Numbered from the stretch's first letter, positions 48,131-61,029 are shown. The stretch is 64,000 nt of DNA from Torymus aiolomorphi (GCA_036365515.1 CM070877.1:59197975-59261974); one strand, 5' to 3'. Program-made: numbers and translations. Notes: generated by a model not told the origin, from the sequence alone.

Positions 48131-49084
48131 ATGTCAGGCCTGACTCCAAAGGTAGCGGGGACGGCGAAGCGGGTGATCGCTGGATTAATCCAGTGTCAAC
48201 CTGACCCCGCCGTCATCGACTTCCTGGAGCAGATGGTGGAGCGGATAGATGCGGTGACGCTAAAACCTCCACCAGTGGAAGAACCCTCCACCCTAGTGAT
48301 TGAGGAGATAGAGGCACCGGAGCCCAGAAGGGGACCTTCAAGGCCGGTCGACACAGGCGCCGGTCCGTCCCCGCTCCGGCGACCTCATCCCCCAAAGGAG
48401 CAGCGGGAGGAGAGTGGGACCCGGCCTCAAGAAGAAGCACCAGCCGAGCCGACTGGTGCTGGCCGAATCCTCGAAGAGGAGGCGGCCCGAGCCCATCATG
48501 GTGCGCCGGAAGTTGACGCCGGCGCGGCTCGGGCCGTAAAAGGAAAAAAGGAAGATGTTCCGACCCAGGCCCCAAATGAAGCACCGACCGATGAAATCGG
48601 TGCCACCTGGGTTCCGGTGAAGCAGGCTTTTGAGGAGGCGCGGCGCCTCAGCAAGTCCTCGCGCGCAGCGGAGGACGCTGCCCTGGCCGCACTGGAGGAT
48701 TTTCTCCAGTGCCACGGTAAGGCCGGCGGCAAGCCGGCAAATGGGTCGGAATGGCCCAAGGCCGGCGAGAAGAGCTCGCGGCCGCCGCGCCGCCTTACTT
48801 AGGGAGGAGGAGGCTCGTCTGGCTCGTGCGCAGGAGCGCATGGAAGAAGCCAGGCGAGCCAGAGAAGAGGCGGAGGGGACGGCGCGCCGGGCCAAAGAAG
48901 AGGCCCAGCGCCGTCCCCAGGAAGAAGACGAGCGCCTCCGAAAGGCGAAGGCTGCCCGGGAGGCATTAGACGCGTAGGCGCTCTTCCGGTGTTTCATGTG
49001 TGGTGAGCTTGGGGTAAAGAAGTCGAAGCACTGCCCCAACCAAGCTCGCCACAAGGGGCGCCGGACTTACTCCCGGGCCAGCTG
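48131..49084 (+). pseudogene. Third ORF of the Gypsy element, function unknown
   Basis: Starting at the ATG at 48131, a proline/glutamate/alanine-rich protein runs to 48802. A frame change near 48,650-48,780 leads into a long Ala/Glu/Arg coiled-coil segment (ARLARAQERMEEARRAREEA and following), a stop at 48975, and then a short Cys/His tail (CFMCGELGVKKSKHC, then H five residues after CP) ending at about 49084. The composition (low complexity, then coiled coil, then a small zinc-binding-like tail) is not that of Env: I see no signal peptide or membrane segment. It sits where env lies in errantiviruses, after pol and before the 3' LTR. The tail recalls nucleocapsid zinc knuckles but the spacing is not CCHC. 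Base composition is much more GC-rich than its surroundings. Confidence 0.6.
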
Positions 49085-49286
49085 AAGAGGGCTAAGCCCC
49101 GAAGAGTTTTTTTTGTTTTTTTTAATAAAAATTAAAAAAAAAAGAAAATCCAGTGACTCCAATTCTTCCTAATTCCCTTTTAGAACCTCCTTCTACTAAA
49201 GCCTTACCACCCTACGTATAGGTATGACGACGGCCATGGATGGCAGAGCTGCTCACAGGTCCCCGAAGCAGCGTCTGGCGGGGGGG

Positions 49287-50361
49287 TGTAACGCGTGCGC
49301 GAGCTAAGTAATTCGAGATTCGAATTACCCGCGCCGAGCAGGTATGCTCACTGGGGGCGCGAGCGCGCGAGCATTCTGACCGGATTAAAACGGTCTCGCG
49401 ACGCGTAATATGCCCGTCGCTTACCCGCGAAGCTGCTACGGCTTTATGCGAGTCACGGCAGCCATCTTCGTGTCTGCCGTCGTGCCGTGAACTTCTCTCC
49501 AGCGTGTCTCTCGTAAGTTACCTCGTCCGCGCCGTCCTATCTTTTTAGAGTTACCCCGAGTGTAGTGGAGGCGCCGAGATAGTGTAGACTTGTGAAAGAG
49601 AGACAGAGAGAGAGCCATCCCGAGCCGCGTGATCCACACGAGACAGCGAGCGCGGAGCCGGCAGCCAGCCCGCCTGCCGACCCGACACAGCGAGTAAGAG
49701 AGAGAGAGAGAGACATAGCGCGCATCTACTGTGCGAGCGACAGAGAGCGAGAGAGAGCCGAGTGCACCGGTTGCTCCTCCCTAGCGTAAGTTTTCTACTC
49801 TCCTCTCGCGGGTTTATTGTAAAGGCTGGCACGGAAATCGCCCCGTGCAAGCTTTCTGTGCCATGTACGTGCGGGTGTATGTCAGCCCGCCGTACTTTAA
49901 CACCGCGCGCGAGATTAGCAGCTTCGTCGCGCGCCGTTTTGTTTGCGTGTTTGAATATTAACGGTCGCGCGCGAACTAACAGTTTGTTTTAATAAGCACG
50001 TGCGTTGTGCATGTAATTGTTATTGGTTTTAATATACTGTGATATCTAGTTACTCGTCGCGTTGTTCATTACAACCTGTCCTTCTCCCGAATACCGCCGC
50101 ATCCGCGGGAAAACGACTCCGCCGGTCGTTTTTATATCTGAGCATAGCGGCCGCGCGCTTTACTCTTCGAGCGCGCGCTTTTCCCTCAGCGATCCAATTA
50201 GTTGGAAAGAGAAGTTCGTGTGCGATCTTCGCGTTGTTTTCAGGATTCCAGGAGCAGATCCCCGGGCAAGTCATTTTAGTCTGACACCCACGGCACCGTG
50301 TTCTATGGTATCGCTGGCCTGTGGCTTGTTGGGATTTTCCCCCACTAGCCATCCCGTTACA
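49287..50361 (+). repeat. 3' LTR, complete
   Basis: 1,075 bp, TGTAACGCG to CGTTACA, preceded by a G-rich purine tract. The first 659 bp match the 5' LTR. It includes a GA-rich transcribed-like segment (49595-49760). The last 416 bp exist only here because of the deletion at the 5' side. Confidence 0.9.
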
Positions 50362-51037
50362 GTACAAAATTAAGTTTTTTTTTTTAAACAAAATACCGAA
50401 TTACTTTTATAAAATGTTGTGTATATAAAATTGTAAATAACGATCATTACATTTTTAAAAATTTTTATTACTTTTGAAAAAGTTATTCGAATTTAATTAT
50501 TTAATATCTCAATATAAATTACTTATTTTCAAAATGATCAAAATTAAATAGCAAATTGAATAATCAAAATTAAACAGCAATTAAATAAATATTAAGGACG
50601 AACATTTATCTAAAATATCAAAAATTTCTAATTATTATTTATTTATACACTATTTAAAGAAAATGAGTAACTATTACATCAAAATATTAATTAATTAAAT
50701 TCGAATAACTTTTTCAAAAGTAATAAAAATTTTTAAAAACGTAATGATCATTATTTACAATTTTACATTCAAAACATTTTACAAAAATAATTCGGTATTT
50801 TGTTTAAAAAAAAAAATAGTTTTGTAGGTACCTGATTTCTACTTTACAAGCACTACATTTTTAAGTTATTCGAATTTAATTAATTAATGTTTTAATGTAA
50901 GTTACGTATGTTATTAACATAGTGTATAAATAATTTTTACAAACCATTGATATTTTACATAAATAATCAATTTGAAATAGCAATAAATATGGAGAATGCA
51001 CCTTATGTAGGTGAAAATGACCACAATCTTTCAGGCA

Positions 51038-51109
51038 AGTGATAGCGTAATGGATGGCGTGTCTGCGCAGAAACCCAAAGTTCGTGAGTTCGATTCTTGG
51101 TTGCGTTGG
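51038..51109 (+). other. tRNA-like sequence in the right arm
   Basis: Inverted counterpart of 43875-43945, with AGTGATAGCGTAATGGATGG (A-box-like) and GTGAGTTCGATTCTTGG (B-box-like). Several differences from the left copy show independent decay. No clean acceptor stem. Confidence 0.5.
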
Positions 51110-51347
51110 AAATTTTATGTATCGTTTTTTTCTGCGATAATGTATTTGCTATCCATTAAGGAAATAAGTTTCATTAACGAATAATCGTTATATATTATTT
51201 TTTTATGTTTGTATTGTCACGTGATTTTTGACGTGGTTAATCGCGCCATACCGTCACGTGAGAAATCACGTGAAAAATCACGTGAGAAATCGCGTGAAAA
51301 ATCAAGTGATAAATCATATGATTAATCACGTGATTTTTTCGCCAGGG

Positions 51348-52278
51348 TCACATCTACTATTTTCATCATTTATCCTTTTCTCTTTACAAAACTTTCATCA
51401 AAATACATAAAATAATGTATATTTCACTGACATAAAAGCCTACAAATGTATTTCAATCGGAAGCATCATGTTTTTATATTATAAAATATTCACTCCTTTT
51501 ATTTTATTAATTTTTTCTTTTCACTTTACAAAACTTTTATCAAAATACAGAAAATAATGAACATTTCACTGACATAAGAACTCACAAATTCATTTCACTG
51601 GAAAGCATCATGATTTTATATTGCACATAACAAGTTATTTCACAAATGTCAAATGTTTATTTCTCTGTACTAATTTTTGTTGTTTATTTCAAATAAATTA
51701 TTTATTTCAAATAAATTGTGTATGTGAAAAAATTTTTCACATACACAAATAAGTAACAAACAAGTGTTCCAAGATTCACTCATGTAAGACCTTGGATTCA
51801 TAGATCACCAACATAATAAACATACTTTTAAAAGCATTTTTTAAATTCACTTATTAATTTACATCTTCTATTTTCATCATTTATCCTTTTCACTTTACAA
51901 AACTTTCATGAAAATATACAAAATAATGTATATTTCACTGACATAAGATCTCACAAATGCATTTCACTGGAAAGCATCATGATTTTATATTACAAATAAC
52001 AAGTTATTTCACAAATGCCAAATGTTTATTTCTCTATACTAATTTTCGTTGTTTATTTTAAATAATTGTTTCACACAATTAAGTAACAAACTCGTGTTCC
52101 AATAAGGTTCACTCACATAAGACCTTGGGTCCATAGATCACCAACATAATAAACATATTTTTAAATGCATTTTTTAAATTTACTTATTTATCCATTTATT
52201 CTATTACAAAATAAAAAATAATAATAATTCATTTAACACTTATCAGAACAATCTAACTTTTTATCACACTAATAATAG
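51348..52278. repeat. AT-rich region with three spaced repeat copies
   Basis: A unit of about 100-140 bp recurs near 51366-51485, 51520-51655 and 51868-52015, with segments TTTACAAAACTTTCATCAAA, ATTTCACTGACATAA and GGAAAGCATCATG. A fourth, weaker copy is at 53215-53310, beyond the snapback element. The second and third copies share a longer tail (AACAAGTTATTTCACAAATG). No gene seen. Confidence 0.7.
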
Positions 52279-52984
52279 TTTGGATAATAAGACTCGGGTG
52301 GTGATACTATCAACTTATTTATTCACTAAAATAAATAACGACGTTTCGGCCCGTACAGAACGACGTACGTTACAAGGCCCTCATCAGGTTCCAATTTCTA
52401 AAAGTTAAGATACATGTAAATTCAAACAAATGTTAAACAAAAATCACGTATTATTACAAATTTACAGTTATTTCTACAAAAACAACTTTCGGCAACACGC
52501 TAGATGGTAGAGCGGTGAATACAAGCTTCACTTTCGCGTTATATTCTTATATATGTTTTGTTACATACGAGTGTGTATGTGAATAAACACAATACTTGTA
52601 TCTGTCTCGCCTTACGTATACAATTAACGAACTACTATGCTTTACTCGTAAGGCGAGACAGATACAAGTATTGTGTTTATTCACATACACACTCGTATGT
52701 AACAAAACATATATAAGAATATAACGCGACAGTGAAGCTTGTATTCACCGCTCTACCATTTAGCGTGTTGCCGAAAGTTGTTTTTGTAGAAATAACTGTA
52801 AGTTTGTAATAATACGTGATTTTTGTTTAACATTTGTTTGAATTTACATGTATCTTAACTTTTAGAAATTGGAACCTGGTGATGGCCTTGTAACGTACGT
52901 CGTTCTGTACGGGCCGAAACGTCGTTATTTATTTTAGTGAATAAATAAGTTGATAGTATTACCACCCGAGTCTTATTATCCAAA
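52279..52984. mobile_element. Snapback element, 0.34-kb inverted arms, 30-bp loop
   Basis: The left arm (52279-52616) and right arm (52647-52984) are near-perfect inverted copies, starting TTTGGATAATAAGACTCGGG. The loop is 52617-52646. Both arms contain CGACGTTTCGGCCCGTACAG (or its inverse) and GTGTGTATGTGAATAAACAC. No coding capacity. A hammerhead-like core is present in the left arm. Confidence 0.85.
52315..52390 (-). ncRNA. Hammerhead-ribozyme-like core (candidate)
   Basis: On the minus strand the conserved core strings appear in order: CTGATGA (52387-52381), a possible stem II (GGCC with GGCC; inner CGTAC with GTACG), then CGAAAC (GAAAC at 52347-52343), then a possible stem III (TTATTTATT with AATAAATAA around TTAGTG). 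I could not place a clean cleavage triplet with stem I, so this is only a candidate. The other arm (plus strand, about 52875-52920) has CTGGTGA, which breaks the core. Confidence 0.3.
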
Positions 52985-53730
52985 TTAATCTATGGCTATC
53001 ACTAGAGTCATTTAATCACTAATAATAGTTGTCTGTGAAAATAAGATAGTTCAAGCAGTTTACTAATATGTTTGGCCGTTGTTTTCTCAAATTACTGAAC
53101 CATCAATCAATAGAATCGTGTTCCAGGATTTAATTGCATATAGACCCTACATTCATATAGATCACAGTCAACATATTTATAAATAAATTTCTCGAATTAT
53201 CTTACCACACTCCTTTTATTTTATTCATTTATTCTTATCACTTTACAACACTTCTATCAAAATACACAAAATGCAGTATATTTCACTGCCATAAAAGCCC
53301 ACTATATTTTATTTATTATATAAAACACTGATTAGATGTCACTTTCTAATAATATACAACAATAATATGTTTGTATCGGGCAGATCAATACGTTATTTAA
53401 TATCAATACAATACTGTCTAAAACATCATAAGTAGGTGTTGCTTCCTAACAGCTTTTGTCACATTTTTAGAATCTATGGGATCTTATATATTATATACAC
53501 ATTTGAGCAGGGCCGCGGTTTGACCAATGTGCGCCCGTGTGCAATCAAGAATTTGCCGCCACCCCTTGTCCTAATATCAAATCTTTTTTAATTTTTTCTC
53601 AAATTATGAATTTATATTATACTGTAGTTATTAGGATTCATAAATAAAAAAAATAATTATTTTATGAAAATATTTATCACATTTTTGATTTAATAAATAA
53701 ATAAATCCAATTACAATTCTATTACAAAAA
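52985..53730. other. AT-rich intergenic, no gene seen
   Basis: Holds the fourth copy of the 51.4-kb repeat unit (53215-53310) and otherwise low-complexity AT-rich DNA leading to the hAT fragment. Confidence 0.5.
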
Positions 53731-54110
53731 TTATATTTTGCGTGCTTTCATATTCGCAAATTCTTGAATTATTTTACTTATATCTAATTGATCTAAAATG
53801 TCATGCTCTATGGCAACAATAGATAAATTAGTTAGCCTTTCTTGAATTGTTGTTGACCTCAAATAATTTTTTATAATTTTTAACTTAGAAAAAGATCGTT
53901 CTGCAGATGCGACAGATATCGGCAATGTTAACAAAATTCTTAATACTATTGCTGTGTTTGGAAATGTAGATAACAAATTGTTTGAATACAAATATTGTAA
54001 AATATTATGTGGCTCTTTTGATTTAATTAACGAAAAATGCAGCTTCAATGCACGAAGTTCGTTAAATAAATCGAGACCGTCAATATCTGTCTCACCACTT
54101 ACATCATTTT
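53731..54110 (-). pseudogene. hAT transposase C-terminal fragment
   Basis: The frame is open from just after a TGA near 54,110 to the stop at 53731, about 125 residues. It holds the hAT dimerisation domain signature: LRILLTLPISVASAERSFSK, then a K-rich link and LRSTTIQERLTNLSIVAIEH. This is the C-terminal tail of hAT transposases of the zinc-finger MYM-related type common in arthropods. The catalytic RNase-H-like core that should precede it is missing, with only short out-of-frame remnants upstream on this strand. No ends can be placed. It is not clearly linked to the hAT-like element at 30.5 kb. Confidence 0.85.
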
Positions 54111-54223
54111 TGCTACCTCATAGAGGAAGCTTTGTAATAGTAAAATTTTAATTTTCTTTAAATTGCTCTAGAAACATGAATAAAGGTGTTAGAAGTTTGT
54201 ATCACATGATTTTAGAAAATGTC

Positions 54224-55400
<1,177 letters not shown>

Positions 55401-55848
55401 TTATGTATGTGAATTTTCATCAAGATCGTAAGATTACTTTTTGATATTCAAAATTTTCCTATTTTACAAAATTATTTTATTTGTCGTCTGATAACTAGAG
55501 AAAACTTGTTTTAATTTTTTTTTTAATTTGGCGGAGATGTAGAGTGTATATTATTTATTATACACGTTTTAGAGTAAAAGAATTTTGGATATATCTATAC
55601 TAGAAAATGGAAATAACACGTGCTATGCGTGCGTGTTGTTCACTTGCTTTTGTTTTTTATTGAGGGTAATTTACAGCGCGATCAAGTTTCAACCACTTAT
55701 TATACTCATTGAAGAATATATTTGGTTGAAATTTCAAAAGATGATCTTTATTTTTTACTCAAAATATCGAAATTTTTTGTATAGAACATTGATTGGGAAA
55801 AATTTTGCATTTTACTTGCGGAATATGACAGTATTTTTGTTGTAACCT
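55401..55848. other. AT-rich intergenic, no clear gene
   Basis: An 86-codon ORF (55585-55845) is present. Its composition (I, L, F and Y-rich) is what AT-rich noise gives, and I recognise no domain. Confidence 0.5.
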
Positions 55849-57236
55849 TTTTGGAAAGTCTCTTGACTGATTGACTTGATTGGTGACTTTATAATAAACA
55901 TTCATATGTGTAATCAACGAATATATGTAATACAGAGTTTGGTAATTTGTTCGAATTTATTTTTAAGTTTTCAAAATATTATGGATTTAAAATATTACTC
56001 AAAATTGAAGGTGCACCATAAAAAACAATTCTGCTACTTTTTTTTGTGAAAATCATCAGATGATTCGGAAACGTGATGTAGAGACAAATCAATATAATCG
56101 GAGCGCTTGTATGTACGAAAGCATCGGAAATTTTTGTATGACTGCATACTGAAAATTAACATGAAAATTGTATTGAACATATAAATATGGATTTTTATAG
56201 TTATTTAATTTATTAGCATTTTCCACGCTACCATTGAGATATTGCTATTAGCGCGTTGGACTTTTTTTAATTCATTCTCATGAAATACATGAAAATATTT
56301 CTTTTACTAGTTCAGAATTCTATGACATGATAAAATTATTGAATTAGTTGAATAATAAAATATGCACTTTAGAGAGATGAATCCGTGGAGTTCGTCGCCT
56401 GTAGCCCTACTAAACCACGGGAGTTGTTCCTCCTTTCCTCAACCATTACAGAAAGTATTTAAAATAAATACTCTCTGCAAAGACAACTCCGAAACTATTT
56501 CCTTCCTCCGCCAGTTAAGTATTCATGGAATAGAATAATCGTTATTTGAAAGTCTCTTGACTGATTGACTTGATTGGTGACTTTATAATAAACATTCATA
56601 TGTGTCATAAACGAATATATGTAATACAGAGTTTGGTAATTTGTTCGAATTTATTTTTAAGTTTTCAAAATATTATGGATTTAAAATATTACTCAAAATT
56701 GAAGGTGCACCATAAAAAACAATTCTGCTACTTTTTTTTGTGAAAATCATCAGATGATTCGGAAACGTGATGTAGAGACAAGTCAATATAATCGGAGCGC
56801 TTGTATGTAAGCATTGGAAATTTTTGTGTGAGTGCATACTGAAAATTAACATGAAAATTGTACATATAAATATGGATTTTTATAGGTATTTAATTTATTA
56901 GCAGTTTCCACGCTACCATTGAGGTACTGCTATTAGCACGTTGGACTTTTTTTTAATTCACTCTCATGAAATATATGAAAATATTTCTTTTACTAGTTCA
57001 GAATTCTATGACATGATAAAATTATTGAATTAGTTGAATAATAAAATATACACTTTAGAGAGATGAATCCGTGGAGTCCGTCACCTGTAGCCCTACTAAA
57101 CCACGGGAGTTGTTTCTCCTTTCCTCAACCATTACAGAAAGTATTTAAAAATAAATACTCTCTGCAAAGACAACTCCGAACCTATTTCCTTCCTCCGCCA
57201 GTTAAGTATTCATGCAGTAGAATAATCGTTATAATA
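55849..57236. repeat. 694-bp tandem duplication
   Basis: 55853-56546 is repeated at 56547-57236, offset 694 bp, with a few percent differences and small indels. The repeat starts near GAAAGTCTCTTGACTGATTG. Each copy carries a short hairpin (AGTATTTAAAATAAATACT-like) inside a segment starting GATGAATCCGTGGAGT. A 70-codon ORF in the second copy is not conserved in frame in the first, which argues against coding. Confidence 0.85.
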
Positions 57237-57298
57237 TCTACTTTTATATGCAACATATCTTACTATACTATATAGTTGTAAGCTGAATTGAGTCGTTA

Positions 57299-57562
57299 AC
57301 CCTCCGCGTCCCTCCGCGTCCCTCCGCGTCCCACCACAAAGTGCCGTCCACAAAATAACGTAAAATTCACTATTTTTTTGCGTTATTTGGGGCCTGCATT
57401 GTCCCTCCGCATGTCCCTCCGCGTCCCTCCGCGTCCCTCCGCATCCCTCCACGTCCCACCGCGTCCTTCCGCAAAAAGGGTCCTGTCCCTCCGCATCCCT
57501 CCGCGTCCCTCCGCGTCCCTCCGCATTGTCACTCCGCATTGTCCCTCGGCATTGTCCCTCTA
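57299..57562. repeat. GC-rich 10-bp minisatellite
   Basis: Tandem units of GTCCCTCCGC with variants (CCTCCGCATT, CCTCCACGTC) in two blocks (57299-57333 and 57398-57562). They are separated by an AT-rich insert containing two TTTTGCGTTATTT/AATAACGTAAAA-like inverted parts. The ORFs on both strands are translations of the repeat. Confidence 0.9.
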
Positions 57563-58160
<598 letters not shown>

Positions 58161-58853
58161 TGACCCATTTTAATAGCCGCACCCGGATTTCTCGAAACCT
58201 AAGCCAGATAGAGAAAAATGGTTCAGACAAAAGTTATAGGGGACAAAGGGGGCCACATAATGGCGCTAACGTTTTTGGCCTTGAACTTGACGTTTCAGAT
58301 TATTTCAAGGTCAAAGTGGTTTCTTCATATGGAAACACATAGTTTTGACCCCTGATTCGGAAAGAGCGGGAAATTTTACGTTCAAAATCATATTGAGAAA
58401 ATTTTTCCAAGGTCATTCCAAGGTCAAATCTAGGTCAAACTCAGAAAAGTCCGTTTAAAATCGTTTTTTTCCATGAACCACGAGCTAAGCTGGTTCAAAT
58501 TGATCGTAGGCTTAATAGAGGAACCCACACACCCAAAACTTACACATCCTAGTAAACAAAACTCAAACTCGCACATCCTATCCCCATACACTTCATGCCC
58601 TCACATGCTGAATTGTTACACCCAGGTCCCACAACCATACCCCACACCCGCCAGTCCCACACATCCCCACTCCACGCATGCTAATCCCATACACCCCAAA
58701 CCCACACATCGTGAACCTTGAAAAATTTTTCTCAAGGGCAAAATGATTTTTTAACAGAAACTTTAAGATCGTTGAAGCTTCTGTTATAAATGTATTAACC
58801 TTACTTTTTGCGCTACCCAGAAACAACAACGCGGACGTAGTAAGGATTGTTTC

Positions 58854-58980
58854 CTTTAGGGTGCTTAATTAAAGTGAGTCCCCTTGCCTCTCACTGGTCG
58901 GGGTGCTTGATTATAGTGAGTCCCCTTGCCTCTCACTGTTCGGGGTGCATGATTATAGTGAGCCCCTCGCCTCTCACTAA
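58854..58980. repeat. Subterminal 42-bp tandem repeats, left arm
   Basis: Three copies of a unit of about 42 bp: GGGGTGCTTGATTATAGTGA, then GTCCCCTTGCCTCTCACTGT. They are the inverse of the right-arm set. Confidence 0.9.
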
Positions 58981-59046
58981 TGTAAATAAATTTTTATTTA
59001 ACCTCGAAGCAAGTTTTCGAAATGACGACCATTTGCTTCAAGGCAC

Positions 59047-60040
59047 ATAGTCAAACGCCTTTGGAAATGGCGAACTGTGTTCTGCAAAGTTTGTCTCGGA
59101 ATGACTGCGCATGCTCGACGAATCCTATCCTGCATAACTGCTCTTGCAGTGGGTTGTTGCTCAAAAACAGCATTTTTAAAATACCCCCATAAATAGAAAT
59201 CTGGTGATATAAGATCGGGTGAGCAAGCAGGCTAGTTAACCGGACCTCCTCGACCAATCCATCTGTTACCATAGTGCTCATTCAAAAAAGCCCTTACAAT
59301 TCGAGCGAAATGTGGTGCTGCGCCGTCCTGCTGGAGCCACATTCTTCGTCGCGTTTCTAAATCAACATCTTCCATCAATCCAGGTAGTTCATCTGTTGAT
59401 TTACATTTGCTTAAAAAAAATAAGGGTCAATCAAATATCCATTGATAATCCCGCACCATACCATAATACTCCAACGTCTTTAATGGTTTACAGTTCTGAC
59501 CCAATGAGGATTCACATCAGACCAATAATGGCAATTATACCTATTCAGTTGCCCATCACTTTGAAATTGTGCCTCATCAGAAAAAAGAACAAAGTTAAAA
59601 AAGTCTGGATCATTTTCTATCATTTGTAAAGCCCATTGGCAAAACACAATATGCTGTTGGAAATGCTGAAACTGTAGCTCTTGAACCAAAGTAATATGAT
59701 ACGCGTGATGTTGAAGCACCTTCATAATTCTTAAAAAAGTATTTCTTGGAATACCAATTTCCCTTTCGACTCGACCAGCGCTAATGTGTGGGTCAAGATG
59801 AATTATTGCAAGGATAGTTACAACTCGATTATCATTTTCATCATACTCATGGCGCCTACGTTGGCGAACCATTTGTCCACCACGAGATCTTTGAGTTAAA
59901 CGTCTGATAGCTCTATCGTCAGGATGTCGTCTGTCAGGATAGCGTTCAGCATAAAATCTTGCCGTACCACGATAATTATTTTGGCTTGCTCCTAAAACCA
60001 AAATCATATCAACGATCTCGTTGGGCGGATAGTCAGCCAT
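59047..60040 (-). pseudogene. Transposase, Tc1/mariner (IS630) superfamily, DD41D-like
   Basis: The ATG at 60040 (MADYPPNEIVDMILVLG) starts a helix-turn-helix N-terminal part with a basic link (RGGQMVRQRRRHEYDENDNR), then IGIPRNTFLRIMKVLQHHAY. The DDE core follows: first Asp in FVLFSDEAQF, then NRYNCHYWSDVNPHW. A stop at about 59480 ends the first frame; the same frame continues with RRWSIMVWCGIINGYLID, a second stop near 59,417, the second Asp in QQDGAAPHF, and SPDLISPDFYLWGYFKN with the third Asp. The protein ends at about 59047 (CLEANGRHFENLLRG). The gap between second and third Asp is about 41 residues, by my count including one stop. Otherwise it is nearly full length, about 330 codons. 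Confidence 0.8.
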
Positions 60041-60168
60041 TTCAGAGCCAGCTATTAATTACTATTAAATTTAAATAGTAAAATGGTATCAAAAATATTA
60101 ATAATTATAAGGCTCGCCCGTATACGGTCGCGTCTAGAAAGGAAAAACGTTGGAAAATTACGGTAACT

Positions 60169-60750
60169 TTAAGGGGGCTAGACACCTTTTTTCCCTGAAA
60201 TAAGAAGTCACATTTTAATACATAAATGTAAACTAATTATTTCATACTTTTTACATATAAAAGTGGGTATATTTACCTTACCTTAAAACTTTCTCCGATG
60301 GGCCTTTTATATGGTCCAGAACCATAGTCATCGATGAAACAAGTTTTTTCACTAACCGTAAGCTTTGAAATTTTCCTGTGGATGGATTGACTCCAGATTT
60401 GAACTAAATTACTCCTGAATAGTATAATTCTCAAAAACAGCACAATTTTTTTTTTCTCATTAGATCAAAAATCCCTACACTCATATGAGAATTATACTAT
60501 TCAGGAGTAATTTAGTTCAAATCTGAAGTCAATCCATCCACAGGAAAATTCCAAAGCTTACGGATAGTGAAAAAACTTGTTTCATCAATGACTATGGTTC
60601 TGGACCATATAAAAGGCCCATCGGAGAAAGTTTTAAGGTAAGGTAAATATACCCACTTTTATATGTAAAAAGTATAAAATAATTAGTTTACATTTATGTA
60701 TTCAAATGTGACATCTTATTTCAGAGAAAAAAGGTGTCTAGCCCCCTTAA
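60169..60750. mobile_element. Nested foldback MITE with TTAA flanks and GGGGG ends
   Basis: TTAA at 60169-60172 and 60747-60750 flank inverted arms that cover almost all of the element (60173-60433 and 60488-60746). The arms begin GGGGGCTAGACACCTTTTTT and include TTTTATATGGTCCAGAACCA. The loop is about 54 bp. The arms differ by only a few bases, so the insertion is younger than its host element. The TTAAGGGGG start is shared with the element at 35542. Confidence 0.9.
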
Positions 60751-61029
60751 TTAGCTAACTGTAATTGCCATAAATACTTCGTTTGTCACACTTTTTTAAT
60801 TTAAAATTATAAAATAAAATAATCGTTAAAACATTAAAGGTATTCAATTCAATAAAGCATTATTTCTTATTTTAATTGCAAATAAAACTAAAACTTCTTT
60901 TTATTTTTTTGTTTTATGTGAATTAGTAGCGTTAGAATTTCAGAAATAATAATTTTGATAATGTAATCATTAAAAACGCATCTACGAAGAAAATAGGTTC
61001 CGTCAATGGTTCTTTTAAATTTATTTTTC

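Larger units (their letters stand above)
44163..50361 (+). mobile_element. Ty3/Gypsy LTR retrotransposon, internally deleted
   Basis: It begins TGTAACGCG and ends CCCGTTACA. It is flanked by the 4-bp duplication GTAC (44159-44162 and 50362-50365). Order inside: partial 5' LTR, pol (RT, RNase H, integrase), a third ORF, a purine tract (GGCGGGGGG, 49278-49286) and the complete 3' LTR. RT-RNaseH-integrase order is that of Ty3/Gypsy. No primer-binding site, gag or protease is recognisable; the LTR runs into RT-proximal sequence within about 200 bp, so a deletion removed them. At least six in-frame stops and a frameshift disable pol. It is inserted in the loop of the tRNA-like inverted-repeat element. 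Confidence 0.9.
43603..51347. mobile_element. Inverted-repeat element with tRNA-like arms, interrupted by an LTR retrotransposon
   Basis: The left arm (43603 to about 44156) and right arm (about 50830 to 51347) are inverted copies: ends CCCTGACGAAAAAAATCACG and its inverse, then strings of TCACGTGATT-like units, a tRNA-like sequence, and an inner border of GTAGAAATCAGGTA type. Without the retrotransposon (44163-50365, counting one target duplication) the element is about 1.54 kb. Its remaining interior (50366-50829) is itself partly an inverted repeat (TTCGGTATTTTGTTTAAA near 50790 against TTTAAACAAAATACCGAA near 50384). No protein is encoded. The ends resemble those of the MITE at 40436-41014. 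No target duplication is visible. Confidence 0.75.

Noticed and set aside
48213..49054. Minus-strand ORFs opposite the third Gypsy ORF
   Set aside because: GC-rich coding DNA leaves the opposite frames open; the plus-strand frame fits the element's direction and layout.
58473..58721. 82-codon proline/histidine-rich ORF
   Set aside because: It lies in the degenerate CACAC-rich region of the mariner-type arm, and the mirrored copy in the other arm does not keep the frame.
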